Source: Exserohilum rostratum (lineage: Eukaryota > Ascomycota > Dothideomycetes > Pleosporales > Pleosporaceae). From it: 64,000 bases of DNA. Below, piece after piece: positions 33,958-45,276 of this stretch (position 1 is the stretch's first letter; every line of letters begins with the position of its first letter). The stretch covers positions 1,550,001-1,614,000 of the forward strand of contig CP111159.1 in NCBI GenBank assembly GCA_026367775.1. The letters run 5' to 3'. The notes under the pieces were generated by a model that worked only from the letters and a program-made list of their open reading frames with translations, did not search any database and was not told the DNA's origin. A program made the translations under genes and the position numbers.

Positions 33958-36900
33958 ATGGCCACCTTTCTCGAGAATTCGTACAGCCTGGTACGACCAC
34001 CTGGCACAGTGTGGAGCTCAGGCACGCTGACGGAGCGCAACAGGTGCACCAGGACAATGCCGCCGACGTACCCTCGCAGAATGAGCTGAAGACTGCTCTG
34101 GAAAAGGGCAGCGATGAGCAGAAGATCGAAACCATGGTGCGCCATTGCAATTGCAACTGCCCCGCCTTGGTCCAGCTGGCCGTCTAACAAGCCTACAGAA
34201 GAAGATCCTCTCCATCATGCTGAATGGCGACCCTCAGCCCGGCCTGCTCATGCACATTATCCGCTTTGTCATGCCCAGCAAGTCGAAGCCGCTAAAGAAG
34301 CTCATGTACTTCTTCTTCGAGGTGTGCCCGAAACACGATGCCCAGGGCAAGTTGCGCCAGGAGTGGATATTGGTCTGGTGAGTGGAACGGCTACGCAGAA
34401 ACAATGGATACGGACTATGGTGGCTGACGACGGTGCAGCAATGCGATTCGTTTTGACTTGCAGGCTCCCAACGAATACGTACGGGGAAACACATTGCGCT
34501 TTGTGTACGGGAACCAACAACACTCGTCTGGGCATTGCTGACACGTTGGACAGAACTAAGCTCCGAGATGCGGAACTCGTAGAGCCATTACTACGTACGT
34601 GTTGTGGCGGATGCAATTGTAGGCAACATACTGACAGCAATGCCAGAACCGGTGCGCCAGTGCCTTACACACCGACACGCATACGTCCGAAAGAACGCAA
34701 CCTTTGCTATTGCGTCCATCTTCACACATCTTCCCGAGTTGATGCCAGATGCACCCGACCTGCTGGTAACATTCCTCGACGACGAAAACGACCCAACGTG
34801 CAAACGCAATGCCTTCGCCGCCCTCGTTTCCGTCAGCCACGACAAGGCCCTCGAATACCTTAGCACCGTCTTTGACGCCATACCCAACCACGAAGAGCTC
34901 TTGCTACTCGCAGAATTGGAGTTTATTCGCAAGGATGCCGTTGTCAACCCTTCGAACAAGGCAAGATATCTCCGCCTCATCTTCGACCTTCTTGAGTCGC
35001 AAGTCTCGACCGTCATCTACGAAGCCGCACATGCACTCACAACACTCACGAGTAACCCAGTCGCAGTCAAGGCGGCCGCTGGAAAGTTTGTGGAATTGGC
35101 CATTAGGGAACCAGACAACAATGTCAAGCTGATAGTTCTGGAGCGGGTCGATCAATTGCGGCAAAAGAACGAAGGCGTGCTTGACGACCTGACCATGGAA
35201 ATTCTTCGCGTCCTGTCCAGCACGGATCTGGATGTACGCAAGAAGTCGCTCGGCATCGCAATGGAGATGATCTCTAGCAGGAACGTTGAAGAGGTTGTTC
35301 TCCTTCTCAAGAAGGAATTGATGAAGACAGTGGACGAACAGTACGAGAAGAACACGGAATACCGGTCGCTGCTTATTTCTTCGATACACTCGGCCGCCAT
35401 CAAGTTCCCAGAGGTTGCCGCCAGCGTTGTCGGGTCGCTTATGGACTTCATCTCCGACGTCAACAGCAATGCTTCCGCAGTAGACGTCATCTCATTCGTC
35501 AAGGAGGTTGTTGAGCGCTTCCCCGACCTCCGAGTGTCCATCATCGAGCGACTGGTTTCGACACTTGGTGAGGTACGCGCTGGCAAGGTTTACAGAGGTG
35601 TGCTCTGGATCATCGGAGAGTTTTCTCTGGAAGCGAAAGACATCAGGGATGCTTGGAAGGGCATTCGGTCTTCACTCGGCGAGATTCCAATCCTTGCCTC
35701 TGAGCAACGGCTGCTCGATGAGGCATCCGAAGGCAAAGACTCTTCAGAACAGGTCAACGGACACGCCAAGGCAGCTGCCCCTACTGGATCCCGAAAGGTG
35801 CTTGCCGACGGAACATACGCGACAGAAAGCGCCCTCACATCATCGGCTGCTGCCAAGGCGAAACTCGAAGCTGTCAAGAACTCTCAGAAGCCTCCACTTC
35901 GTCAACTCCTGCTTGATGGCGACTACTACCTGGCGACGGTTCTGTCAAGCACTTTGACTAAGCTCGTAATGCGCCATGGAGAAATCTCCAAGGATACTGC
36001 CCGCACAAACGCTCTGCGTGCAGAGGCTATGCTGATTATGATTTCGATTATCCGTGTAGGCCAGTCGCATTTTGTCAAGACACTGATCGATGAAGACTCT
36101 ATCGATCGTATCATGTCATGTGTCCGCTCACTGTCAGAGTTTGCGCAAAGGAAGGAGATCCAAACTGTGTTCCTCGAGGACACGCGGAAGTCGTTCCGAA
36201 CCATGGTGCAAACGGAAGAGAAGAAGCGAGCGGCCAAGGAAGCTTCTGAGAGAGCGAAATCAGCTGTCAATGTCGATGACTCGTTCAACATTCGTCAACT
36301 CAAGAAGAAGGATGCCGATGGCATCGACGAGATTGACCAAGATTTGGAGCGAGCCACTGGAGGTGACAGCGCTACTGAGGATCTCACATCGAAACTGAGC
36401 CGAGTGGTGCAGCTTACTGGTTTCTCCGATTCCGTGTACGCAGAGGCGTACGTCAAGGTAATACAGCCATTGGTAGCAGATCAAAGACACACACTAACAC
36501 TGGCAGGTCCATCAATTTGATATCGTTCTCGACGTGCTCCTGGTCAACCAAACGACCGAGACATTGCAGAACCTTACGATTGAGTTTGCAACGCTGGGTG
36601 ACCTCAAGGTTGTTGAACGGCCTTCAACACAAAATGTTGGCCCGCACGACTTCATCAACATTCAGGCGACCATCAAGGGTAGGATGCTTATTTTCTGGAC
36701 CGTGCATTGCTTATGTGCTGACTTTTCCAGTCTCGTCGACTGATACCGGAGTCATTTTTGGAAACATTATTTATGAAGGGTAAGTCTGACGTGTGAATGA
36801 GCCAAAGAGATTGCTAATGCATGGTAGTGAGAAGGGCGTTGACTCGAACGTGGTCATTCTCAATGACGTGCACGTGGATATCATGGACTACATCAAGCCA

Positions 36901-37304
36901 GCGCAGTGCACAGAGACGCAGTTCCGGACCATGTGGACCGAGTTTGAATGGGAGAACAAGGTCAACATCAACTCCAAGGCCAAGAGTCTGCGCGAGTTCT
37001 TGAACCAGCTCATGGCATGCACAAACATGAGCTGCTTGACGCCCGAGGCATCGATGAAGGGCGACTGCCAGTTCCTGTCAGCCAACCTGTACGCTAGGAG
37101 CGTCTTCGGTAGGTGGTCTTTGCCCCGCATGCAATATCGCGAGACTAACCCGGTTCAGGTGAGGATGCTTTGGCCAACCTGAGCATAGAGAAGGAGGGCG
37201 ACAACGGGCCTATTACGGGCTTTGTGCGCATACGTAGTCGCTCGCAAGGTCTGGCACTGAGCCTAGGCTCGCTGAAGGGACTCAACAAGGTGGGCGTAGC
37301 ATAG
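33958..37304 (+). CDS. sec26: coatomer subunit beta (beta-COP)
   Basis: Ten exons: 33958-33990, 34044-34136, 34199-34377, 34439-34504, 34554-34594, 34647-36457, 36507-36678, 36731-36779, 36828-37108 and 37159-37304. They give 956 residues, the usual size. The start is MATFLENSYSLVHQDNAADV. HEAT-type adaptin repeats follow (ILSIMLNGDPQPGLLMHIIR, HRHAYVRKNATFAIASIF, KVYRGVLWIIGEFSLEA), then the C-terminal appendage (FDIVLDVLLVNQTTETLQN, DVHVDIMDYIKPAQC, TMWTEFEWENKVNI). Beta-COP is part of the COPI coat for Golgi-to-ER and intra-Golgi transport. Exon 6 could also begin at 34638, because an in-frame acceptor lies 9 nt upstream. That would replace Gln with Pro-Met-Pro-Glu. Confidence 0.93.
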
Positions 37305-37765
37305 CGGAAGGAGCAGCATGTGATTCCGGATGGAAGCACGTAGAAAAGGAAAAGGGCCTGCGGGACGGTGGGCAGCCAGCCCGGTGGTGATAGAAGCAAG
37401 CGACGAAAGGAACATGTACTAGCATTGAAGTGGACGCATACATGAAATCCAATAGTTTCAACTACACTGTAGACAGCGGGCGTGGACCAATAGCGGAAAC
37501 CTTGGCAGGCTCGGGCAGGTGTGAGTGCCGGTGCCTGTGTGCTATGACGCAGGGTCCACGGGGCTCGCGACTATTGCCCTTTTGCCCATGCGCCAGCCGT
37601 TGGCGCCGTGCCGACTCCCCGATGTCTATCTCTCAGACTCTCATGAGCGCGTCGGCAGCCACCTCACGTCGTCCCTCGCAATATCGTGTCTTTGCATAGT
37701 GTTTGATGGTGCACTTGGGCGCGCAGCATGCCGTGTAACCCTTGTGCTATCCTGCAGTAACAACA
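37305..37765. other. intergenic, SEC26 to sphingoid kinase
   Basis: 461 bp between two plus-strand genes. No other feature seen. Confidence 0.5.
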
Positions 37766-39440
37766 ATGGCTTCCACGCCCGGCGCCGGAGACGCCTTTAC
37801 CGATCCCAGTGTCCCTTTGATTCCCACCAACAACAACCCTCCCACCCCGTCTCCCCGCCCGACCGTCTCCCACGAGCGCATGAACGCGCCCGACTCACTC
37901 GCTGTGGGCCGAAATGCCTCACTGACGCTGGCCACTGATTCCCTCGTTGTCCTTGGTACGCGCACTCAGCACATGTTTGGACAAACTCCCCCCGTGGCTG
38001 ACATGGCACAGACGAAGGCCTCCTAGACACCAAGAGCGCAGGCTGTTGCGGTCTGCCTCTTGCTAGCAGTAAGCACCGTGTCCATGACATCGCGGCGCAT
38101 GTAGCATCCGCTTACGCGACACAGAGAAGAAAGCCACTCGTTCAATACCCTTCTACAATGTCCTTTGGGCTGAACACTCGGATGACGGTCAGGTTACCAT
38201 CCAGTATGCCGAGACCATAGCCAAGGAGTCTGTCCGTCCCGCCATTCTCAGCTACACCATAGACAAACCCGATGGTCCATTGATAGAAGCATGGACAGAG
38301 AAGCTCTTGGATCGCGCGTATGGCCCGTCGCAAAGGCGAAAGCGCATCAAGGTGCTCGTCAACCCGTTTGGTGGACAGGGCGGCGCGGTCAAGATGTACA
38401 ACACGCTCATTGCGCCGATATTCGCAGCCGCAAGATGCGAACTAGACATCGAGAAGACGACGCACAATGGGCACGGTGTCGAGATTGCCGAGAAGATGGA
38501 CATTGACGCATACGACGTCGTCGCCTGCTGTTCTGGAGACGGCATCCCGCACGAAGTCTGGAACGGACTGGCCAAAAGACCAGACGCTGCGAGAGCCCTG
38601 CAGAAAATGGCCGTCACTCAGTTACCGTGTGGTTCGGGCAACGCCCTGAGTCTCAACTTCAATGGAACAAACGACCCGAGTCTGGCTGCTTTGGCTGTCG
38701 TAAAGGGCCTACGCACGCCGCTCGACCTCGCATCCGTCACACAAGGCGAGCGACGCACCCTCTCGTTCCTCTCGCAATCTGTGGGCATCGTGGCCGAAAC
38801 CGATCTTGCGACAGAACATTTGCGATGGATGGGAAGCGCGCGTTTCACCTGGGGTTTCTTAGTGCGCCTGCTCAGCAAGACGGTGTATCCCGCCGATATT
38901 GCCGTCAAGGTTGAGTACGACAGTAAGACAGCTGTTCGTGAAGCCTACCGTGCCGAAAGCTCGAAACCACCCCGAAGCAACGACGATCGCCCGCTGCCTG
39001 AGGGAGACGCAGGCCTACCCGCGCTCAAGTACGGCACAGCCAGCGATCCTCTTCCCGAAGGATGGGAACTTATCCCCCATGACAAGATGGGCAACTTTTA
39101 CGCCGGCAACATATCCTACATGTCACCCGACGCAAACTTCTTCCCTGGTGCCCTTCCCTCTGATGGCTGTCTCGACCTTGTCCGTATTCGTGGTGACATA
39201 TCTCGTCGTACTGCCATCAAGACACTGCTGTCAATTGAGAACCATACTTTCTTTGACCTAGACCATGTCGACTACAAGAAAGTGAGCGCATATCGCCTCA
39301 TTCCTCGCGACCAAAAAGATGGGTACATCAGCATTGATGGAGAGAGGGTACCCTTTGAACCGTTCCAGGTTGAGGTGCACAAGGGATTGGCAACCTCTCT
39401 CAGCAAGAGTGGGCATTTGTGCGAGGCAAAGGGTATTTGA
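37766..39440 (+). CDS. sphingoid long-chain base kinase (LCB4/LCB5 family)
   Basis: Exons 37766-37955, 38012-38068 and 38125-39440 join in frame to 520 residues. The N-terminal ~80 residues are Pro/Thr-rich, with a CC pair (SAGCCGLPLAS) spanning exon 2 that could be palmitoylated (inference). The diacylglycerol-kinase-type catalytic domain follows: RIKVLVNPFGGQGGAVKMY, the glycine-rich CCSGDGIPHEVWNGL and the motif QLPCGSGNALSLNFNG. Late conserved blocks are GNFYAGNISYMSPDANFFPG, SDGCLDLV and KDGYISIDGERVPFEPFQVE. The enzyme phosphorylates sphingoid bases such as phytosphingosine at membranes. Both introns are short GT-AG. Confidence 0.92.
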
Positions 39441-40239
39441 TGGAGAACTGCAAAGAGTCGGTGTCGTCTGTAATTGACATCATGTCTTTTTTTTTTTATC
39501 TCTGATTATTTCTGGTCGTTCTCTTCGCTCTCAGCTCAACGACTGAGTGCATTGACCTTTGTATGCATACTGTTTACTCTTTTTTGGAAGGGAAGGAGGG
39601 GTGGGAGGTGGGAAGATGCGTTCTTCGTTTTGCCTAATACCAAGACTGAAAGATGTTCTCGCACTCGTAGTCATCTCTTTACAGCCATTAGTTAGACTTT
39701 GAAGCGCTCAATGTTAACTGTGTATTTTCTTTGTTCAAGTACTTAATTTGATCTTTCTGCTTCTGCTTTGATATTTTAATAATTCTCTCTTTCGGCGACA
39801 ACTGAACTTTTTTTAGGGTTTCCTTCATGAATAATTGCTTCCCTTTAAACTCCCATATGCAAAGCTAATTAGAAAAGAAAATTAGATAAAATTCTTACCT
39901 TTCACTCAATCCACCCTGCGCGTTCTGTGCAAGTCCCACAAGTTCAAGTTCGAGGTTAAATGAATCTCTGCAATGTCATAATTGGAGGTTGATCCTAATA
40001 CCATGACTCACCCACCCATGTATCAACAACGAGATAAAAACAAAAAGAAAATGTAACCCCTCCACACAGCCCCACATCCATCCCACCCACGCACGCATTG
40101 CACAGAGAGAAAAAAAAACCCTCAGCACCACGCCATGATTACATCGTAGTCAGCGCTGTAAAAACACCCAACATTGTCTTTTATGCAATTACTGAATTTG
40201 ACATCAAGCTTAATAAGCAGCAAACACCCATCATACAAA
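39441..40239. other. AT-rich intergenic region upstream of the tRNA gene
   Basis: 799 bp with a marked drop in GC from about 39690 on. No gene recognised. Confidence 0.5.
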
Positions 40240-40294
40240 AGCTGCTTGGCGCAGCGGAAGCGCGCCGGGCTCATAACCCGGAGGACCTCGGATC

Positions 40295-40356
40295 GTAAGT
40301 TCACACCATTGCAGAATCACAAGGTTCGAGTCACAGGACTAACAGTTGTTCAATAG
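40295..40356 (+). other. spliceosomal-type intron inside the tRNA T loop, with internal B box
   Basis: 62 nt between T-loop residues C and G (ATC / GAAA). It begins GTAAGT, contains GGACTAAC (a perfect fungal branch site) at 40337-40344, and ends CAATAG, with 12 nt from branch site to 3' end. Canonical nuclear tRNA introns lie one base 3' of the anticodon and are cut by the SEN endonuclease. This one does not lie there. It splits the gene's own B box (GGATC/GAAACC), but at 40323-40332 it carries GGTTCGAGTC, which fits the TFIIIC B-box consensus GWTCRANNC. Confidence 0.7.
40323..40332 (+). promoter_or_regulatory. candidate intronic Pol III B box
   Basis: GGTTCGAGTC inside the tRNA insert matches the B-box consensus at every defined position. 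The gene's native B box is broken by the insert, so TFIIIC would need this copy. Function is inferred. Confidence 0.55.
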
Positions 40357-40373
40357 GAAACCGAGAGCAGCTA

Positions 40374-40717
40374 ATGACGGTTGTCAACTTTCTTTTTTTT
40401 TTGTCGTTTTCCAGTCTTTACTACTTCTACACACAATTGTTGGGTACGAACACTCTCTCTTTTTTTCACTTTGTTCCATGGTACGAAAATGTGAGTTTAG
40501 AAAGAGGACGAGAAGAAATGTTCATTGCTTGACAAATCATCTCAAATCAACTTTTTGGTTCTACAAATCTAGTAGTAGTATAGTGCAGCCATGCGCCATG
40601 CAATTAAATGAAATTGTTTTTGAAAAGTAACAAGAATCCTCCCAGTTTTACAAAATATGTGTAAGTTAAGTCTCAACACACTTTTGGCACAAAATCCATT
40701 CCCCACATCATCCGTGG
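40374..40717. other. intergenic, tRNA to SulP gene 3' end
   Basis: 344 bp, AT-rich. Contains the Pol III terminator, then nothing recognisable before the 3' end of the transporter gene. Confidence 0.5.
40393..40402 (+). terminator. Pol III terminator, run of 10 T
   Basis: Ten consecutive T beginning 20 nt after the tRNA discriminator base, on the same strand. Pol III stops at runs of this kind. Confidence 0.75.
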
Positions 40718-43700
40718 CTACGATGCTGTCACAAGCACATAACTCGTAATGGCATCCATGCGCTCCTTTGTCAGCTTCAGCCCCACCTTCAACAATTCGG
40801 TGGCTACTTCTTGGTCCTTCTTTTCTAGCTCCTTGTACTTTTCACGCGTGAGCAGCCATGCGACCGAGTCGTTTTCTGCTGCTACTGTGCCGGTACGGTC
40901 TGTCTCGGAAAAGAAGGGCAGTTCGCCACAAGTTGTACCCGGTAGGATTACTTCAAAGAAGCTACCTTGATCAAGCTCGTACTCGGTTCGCAGCCGTCCC
41001 TTTTCGAGAATGTAGAAGCCATCAGGGTCGTCACCACGAGAGTACAGCACTGTACCAGCAGGGTACTCTCTGCGTTCAAAGTATGGTGCGACGGCTTGCC
41101 AAAAGTCTTCATTCTTGGTCGATACGTCTTCAAAAGTCTGCAGGATAATCTTGAGGGGCTGTGCAAAATTGCGCCATCGCGGGGCCTTGAACGTCGTTTG
41201 TTGAGATGCATTGTCGGCAACCGAGAGATAGTCCTCGCCGTTCTCACGCATGACTGAACGTGCCGCAATCAGTCTAGCACCGCGCCGAGGTGAGGCAAAT
41301 ACGGGATTCAGGGAACTTGCGCCGAAGGAAGTGGGGGAGCCACCTGTGGCCATAGGCTCATTGGTAGAGATATCCTTAGCTCCCGTGATGCTCATGGGTG
41401 GCGTAGTTTGCTGCTTGGATGAGTGTCGATTGCAGTGTCTGTGAAAAATTTCGAGCAGTTCGTTTTCGCAAGATTCCAGTGCCGTGTTAAGGTCCTCGAA
41501 AACCTGGGGCGGCGGGCAGTCGTCTTCTTCTCCGTCGAGCAGCCCAACATTTTGCAGCGCACGTCCAACAGGATCGGAAAAGGAGATGCCAGAGATGACC
41601 ATCTTGACATTTTTGGTGTTCAAGATTCGGTTGATGCGCTGGAACCCTTCAGAGCTGGAAAAGTCGACATCCGTGACATGCGTAAAGTCGACGATGATGA
41701 AGCTGATGGGGTTCTTTTCAAAGTTGTCATCATCAATCAAGGAGCGCATGTACTCTTCGACTGATACAATGGTACCAAAGAACAAGAACCCTCCAAGTTT
41801 GATGGCACGAATCTGTCCACGAACCTGGTTGAGGTAGCGTGAATCTGATCGCGGACGGCGAACCGTAGACTCTGCAATCATGCCACTATAGGTTGCTCGA
41901 ATGGCTGAGTGGCGCGAGCTCTGTACCACGTAGCTGACGCATGCAAGGACGATGCCAACGAATATACCGACGACAAAGTCGTGGATACCCATGATGAGCA
42001 CAATGACTAGGATAGTCAGGTACTCGAGTTTGTGACACTTGCCAAAGGTATCCCAGAGAGCTTCCTTCATGAGGTCGATACCCAGGAGGAAGATGAGTGC
42101 ACCAACAAGGCAAATGGGGATGAAGCCAATCATGGCTGGACCAGCTAGCCAGACTGCAGTCGTGGCCATGGCAAGCATGACTCCAGCCGTACGACTGTTA
42201 CCACCGTTGTCGACAAACATGACGCTGTTGGCATAAACCAAGTAGTTCTGATAGATGTGTTAGTGACGAAGGAAATTGGGTGTGACTGTACATACCTGAA
42301 TACTGCCCAAACATCCAGAGAGGGTGTTGGAGATGCCATGAGCGATGAGTTCTCGGTTCACATCGAGATTGTCTTCTCTGACAGCAGCGCCGAGAGCAGG
42401 AACGTTGATTGGCACATGGATGATGCCAAAGAAGGATAGAGCAAACATGGTGGGAATGGTACTAACCAGCGCTGCCCCATCTACGCTGCCAAATTCTGTC
42501 GACTGTCAGCATCCTGTCCCCCAGAGTTAGGAGGAAATTACTTACTGAAATAGGTGTAAAATCTATAAAACTTGACACCAGCTTCTGGCATCTCAAAAAT
42601 CCATCCGGCGTTCCGCACAGGCTCTAGGTCCTTGTGCAGGATGCCCTTGACAATAAGGTAGAAAACAGCAAATACAGAAATGAAAAAGGCTGGCAGAACA
42701 AAGGGGCTTTTGGACAGCCGCCGTAGTATCATGATGGTAATGGCGAGCGCAAGAGGAAGAGTCCATAGGTACCAGGTGTCCGAAGAGAAGAGCTTGTGTA
42801 GCGTTGCAAGGTCGTAGTTCAGATTGCCCTCAAGACGAGCCGAAACCTCAATGCCAGTCACCATGAGGAAGAAACCGACACCTCCAATGCAGCCAATGAG
42901 AATATGTCTGGGGAAGAAGCTGACGAGATTGCCGAGCTTGAATGCGCCCAGGGCAAGAAAGATGAGACCCGTCAGAATGGAGCTGAGACAGTAGGAGACA
43001 ATGGTGGTGGCTATAATGGCCTCGGATGACTGGCCTTTCATCTGATGCATGATGGAGTAGGCCATCTTGTGGAAGAAGGGCACGACTTCAATCATCTCTG
43101 ATCCAACACCACCCTTGAAGACGGACAGGCCCAAGGAGTAGCAGAGCTGCGAGACGATGCAACTGACAAAGAAAATGGAGATGCCATCTGGTCCGGTGTT
43201 GCTGAAAATGGGCGCGCCGAGCGGGAAGAGGATGTAGCCATACGACAGAGCATCGAGGAGGTTCAAGAGCAGACCAAGAAACACGGCGCAAGTGATCTGG
43301 ACGCCGCCAATGGCATGCGAAATGAGAGCATCCTTGGTGTAGTTGCTGGGGTTGGACAGTGAACGGCCAATACCAAGGACATGTTCCCGACCAGCAGCAA
43401 GGGTGTGCGTGAGGCGGTGGGGGAGGTTCGGTTTGGCCCGCCGGGTCCACGAATGATGTTGGTTGGTGTTCTGCTTCTGCTGGAGGTCTGAGCGCGACAG
43501 CCTGGCTTGGGGAAGCAGAGGGGTCCGCTCCGTGTCTTGGTCTACTCCACCCGGGACATGTAAGGTTGACGTCGGGGTTCTTGCGCGGTGTGTGGCATCG
43601 GCCTGCGACTTTGGGCTGAAGAAGTTGCGTTCTTCGTGCTGGGGCCCAATGACCGTCTCGGGAGTCTCGGCTTCGCTTTCCTGGTCGATGCCGTCAGTCC

Positions 43701-44195
43701 AGCGGCCAGAGTCCTGCGACATGCGCCCATCCTCGCTGTCCGAGTGGATGGGGCCCGGTCTCGCGGCGAACGTGTCCGCTTCGGCGAAACTGTTGTGGTG
43801 CGGTCGGTCTTGGTAGTTTTCGGCCTCAAGGGCGTATGAAGCCAGCTGGGAGCTCCTCTCGCGCACGCCTTGCGACGAGTAGTGTGGGGTATCTGGCGGG
43901 CAGTCAGTCAGTGGGTGCTTGCGAGCAGAGGCCGTGGCGTATACGCACCGGCAAAGCCATGGGACGTCTGGTGGGCAAAGGAGCGGATGGGGTTGCGCGT
44001 GTACGAGCCAGAGAGGGCGCTGGCAGTAATCGACTGGCCTCTTATGCGGCGCGGCCCACTGTGGCCGCCATTCTCAGCGTGCGCCTGGTCGGGAGCGAAG
44101 TCGGCGTCATTGGCGCTGTCGCCAGTGAAGGGCAGAGGCGGCTGCTGCTGCTGCTCTGTGGCGGCCGAGTCGCGGGAGAACAGACGGGAAGGCAT
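40718..44195 (-). CDS. SulP (SLC26-type) anion transporter with STAS and cyclic-nucleotide-binding domains
   Basis: Exons 44195-43949, 43892-42546, 42495-42296 and 42247-40718 join in frame to 1107 residues. The first ~270 residues are a hydrophilic, Ser/Gln-rich tail. The SulP membrane core follows (SHAIGGVQITCAVFLGLLLN, GIEVSARLEGNLNYDLATLH, FGIIHVPINVPALGAAVRED, NREL IAHGISNTLSG, FGKCHKLEYLTILVIV). The STAS domain has SFIIVDFTHVTDVDFSSSEG. The C-terminus has a cNMP-binding fold: YPAGTVLYSRGDDPDGFYIL and PGTTCGELPFFSETDRTGTV. The same layout occurs in yeast YGR125W-like proteins, probably vacuolar. The transported anion is not known. Glu-Leu in the pocket (GELPFF) is canonical, but the usual Arg-Ala pair after it reads RTGTV, so nucleotide binding is doubtful. 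Confidence 0.88.
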
Positions 44196-45276
44196 TGGGG
44201 CCGAATCAAAGAAGGAGAGACAGACGGCCAGCTAAAACTCAACGAGCCATCGCGAGACCCAAGGGAGTTTAAGTGGAGAAGGGCTTCTCAGAGTGAGAGG
44301 GCGCGCGGTCCAGGTGGGTAATAATGGCTGGCTGCTACCGGAGCTAGGACAGGGCAGGACAGGGTGCCATCGAGAGATGGCAGGCCCTGCGCTCGCTCAC
44401 TCCCTCATTCGGGCGACGACAGCATCCGCAAGCGGCACGCGACGCTGGCTTTTGCGCACCCGTGGGTTCGGTGGACGCGAAAGACGTTCTGATAGTGGAG
44501 GGCCGGCCAGATAAGCAGGGGTTGCGTGGCTAGCAGCAAATGGGCTCTGGACTGGGTGCGAGCAGGCGAGGGCGCCTTCGCCCATGGAAGAAAATTTGGT
44601 GGGTCGCGACCTGGGCAACGGCTGTCGGTACGTCATCCGCTGCCGCTAACCACCACCCCTGCTGCTGTTTTTTTTCTGCCTCTGCCCTGTCGCCTTGAGG
44701 CCCCGGCCCACTCGCCATATGGCGTCAACCTCCTCTTGGGAACATGCGACAAGTCGAAGCCCTCATCCGATGCAGCAATGATTCAATCTTCAGTCTCTTC
44801 ATGCGCCACCGCGGAGCGCCCCGTGGCGAGGTGCCGTTGCTTCCGCCTTCCCCTCCAGCGTGCCCACCAGGTATCCATTCCCAGGGCGTCATGACGAGTT
44901 GCAATCGTGTCATATCAATCTCGCTTTGCGGTCATGATTACCATGCGAGCCGCGAGCGGGGTGTGCTGCGACAACTATGGCTATTCAAACACTATTCGCA
45001 TCCGTCTCCGCACTTCTGGCCTGTTCCTCTCCACTCCTGGCCTGTCGCCCTTGGCGCTAGCAAGCATATCCTGAGCAACCTGAACTGAACGCATTGATAC
45101 GCCATGTCTGGACCTCCAGATGCCCGCCATTGATTACTTCCACAAGTCACATGCTTTCATAGCCCTGCATAAGTCTTCCCAACCATTTGTCCCAACACAG
45201 CCCCTCGAGTCAAGACCACTTTTCCTGTCTCTCCACAGCTTGCTCCTTCGATACCCCGCAACCCTCATTTATTCTC
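44196..45276. other. intergenic, transporter upstream region
   Basis: 1.1 kb between the transporter start and the 3' end of the damaged membrane-protein gene (both minus). Moderately GC-rich. Nothing else recognised. Confidence 0.5.

Larger units (their letters stand above)
40240..40373 (+). tRNA. initiator tRNA-Met (CAT) with an insert in the T loop
   Basis: The two parts 40240-40294 and 40357-40373 together make a 72-nt cloverleaf. The acceptor stem AGCTGCT/AGCAGCT has an A1:U72 pair and discriminator A. The D arm is GCGC-AGCGGAA-GCGC. The anticodon arm CCGGG-CTCATAA-CCCGG has three G:C pairs next to the loop. The T arm is CTCGG-ATCGAAA-CCGAG with AUCG in place of TPsiCG. A1:U72, the GGG:CCC anticodon stem and the AUCG T loop are hallmarks of eukaryotic cytosolic initiator tRNA. 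The A box (TGGCGCAGCGG) is intact. The T loop is split after its ATC by a 62-nt insert (see next entry). A 10-T run 19 nt downstream is a Pol III terminator. It could also be a dead copy. The perfectly paired stems argue against decay. Confidence 0.85.

Noticed and set aside
40240..40373. Reading the tRNA insert as a canonical SEN-type tRNA intron or as a decayed tRNA.
   Set aside because: It is not next to the anticodon, no bulge-helix-bulge is apparent, and all stems of the spliced form pair perfectly, which decay would not preserve.
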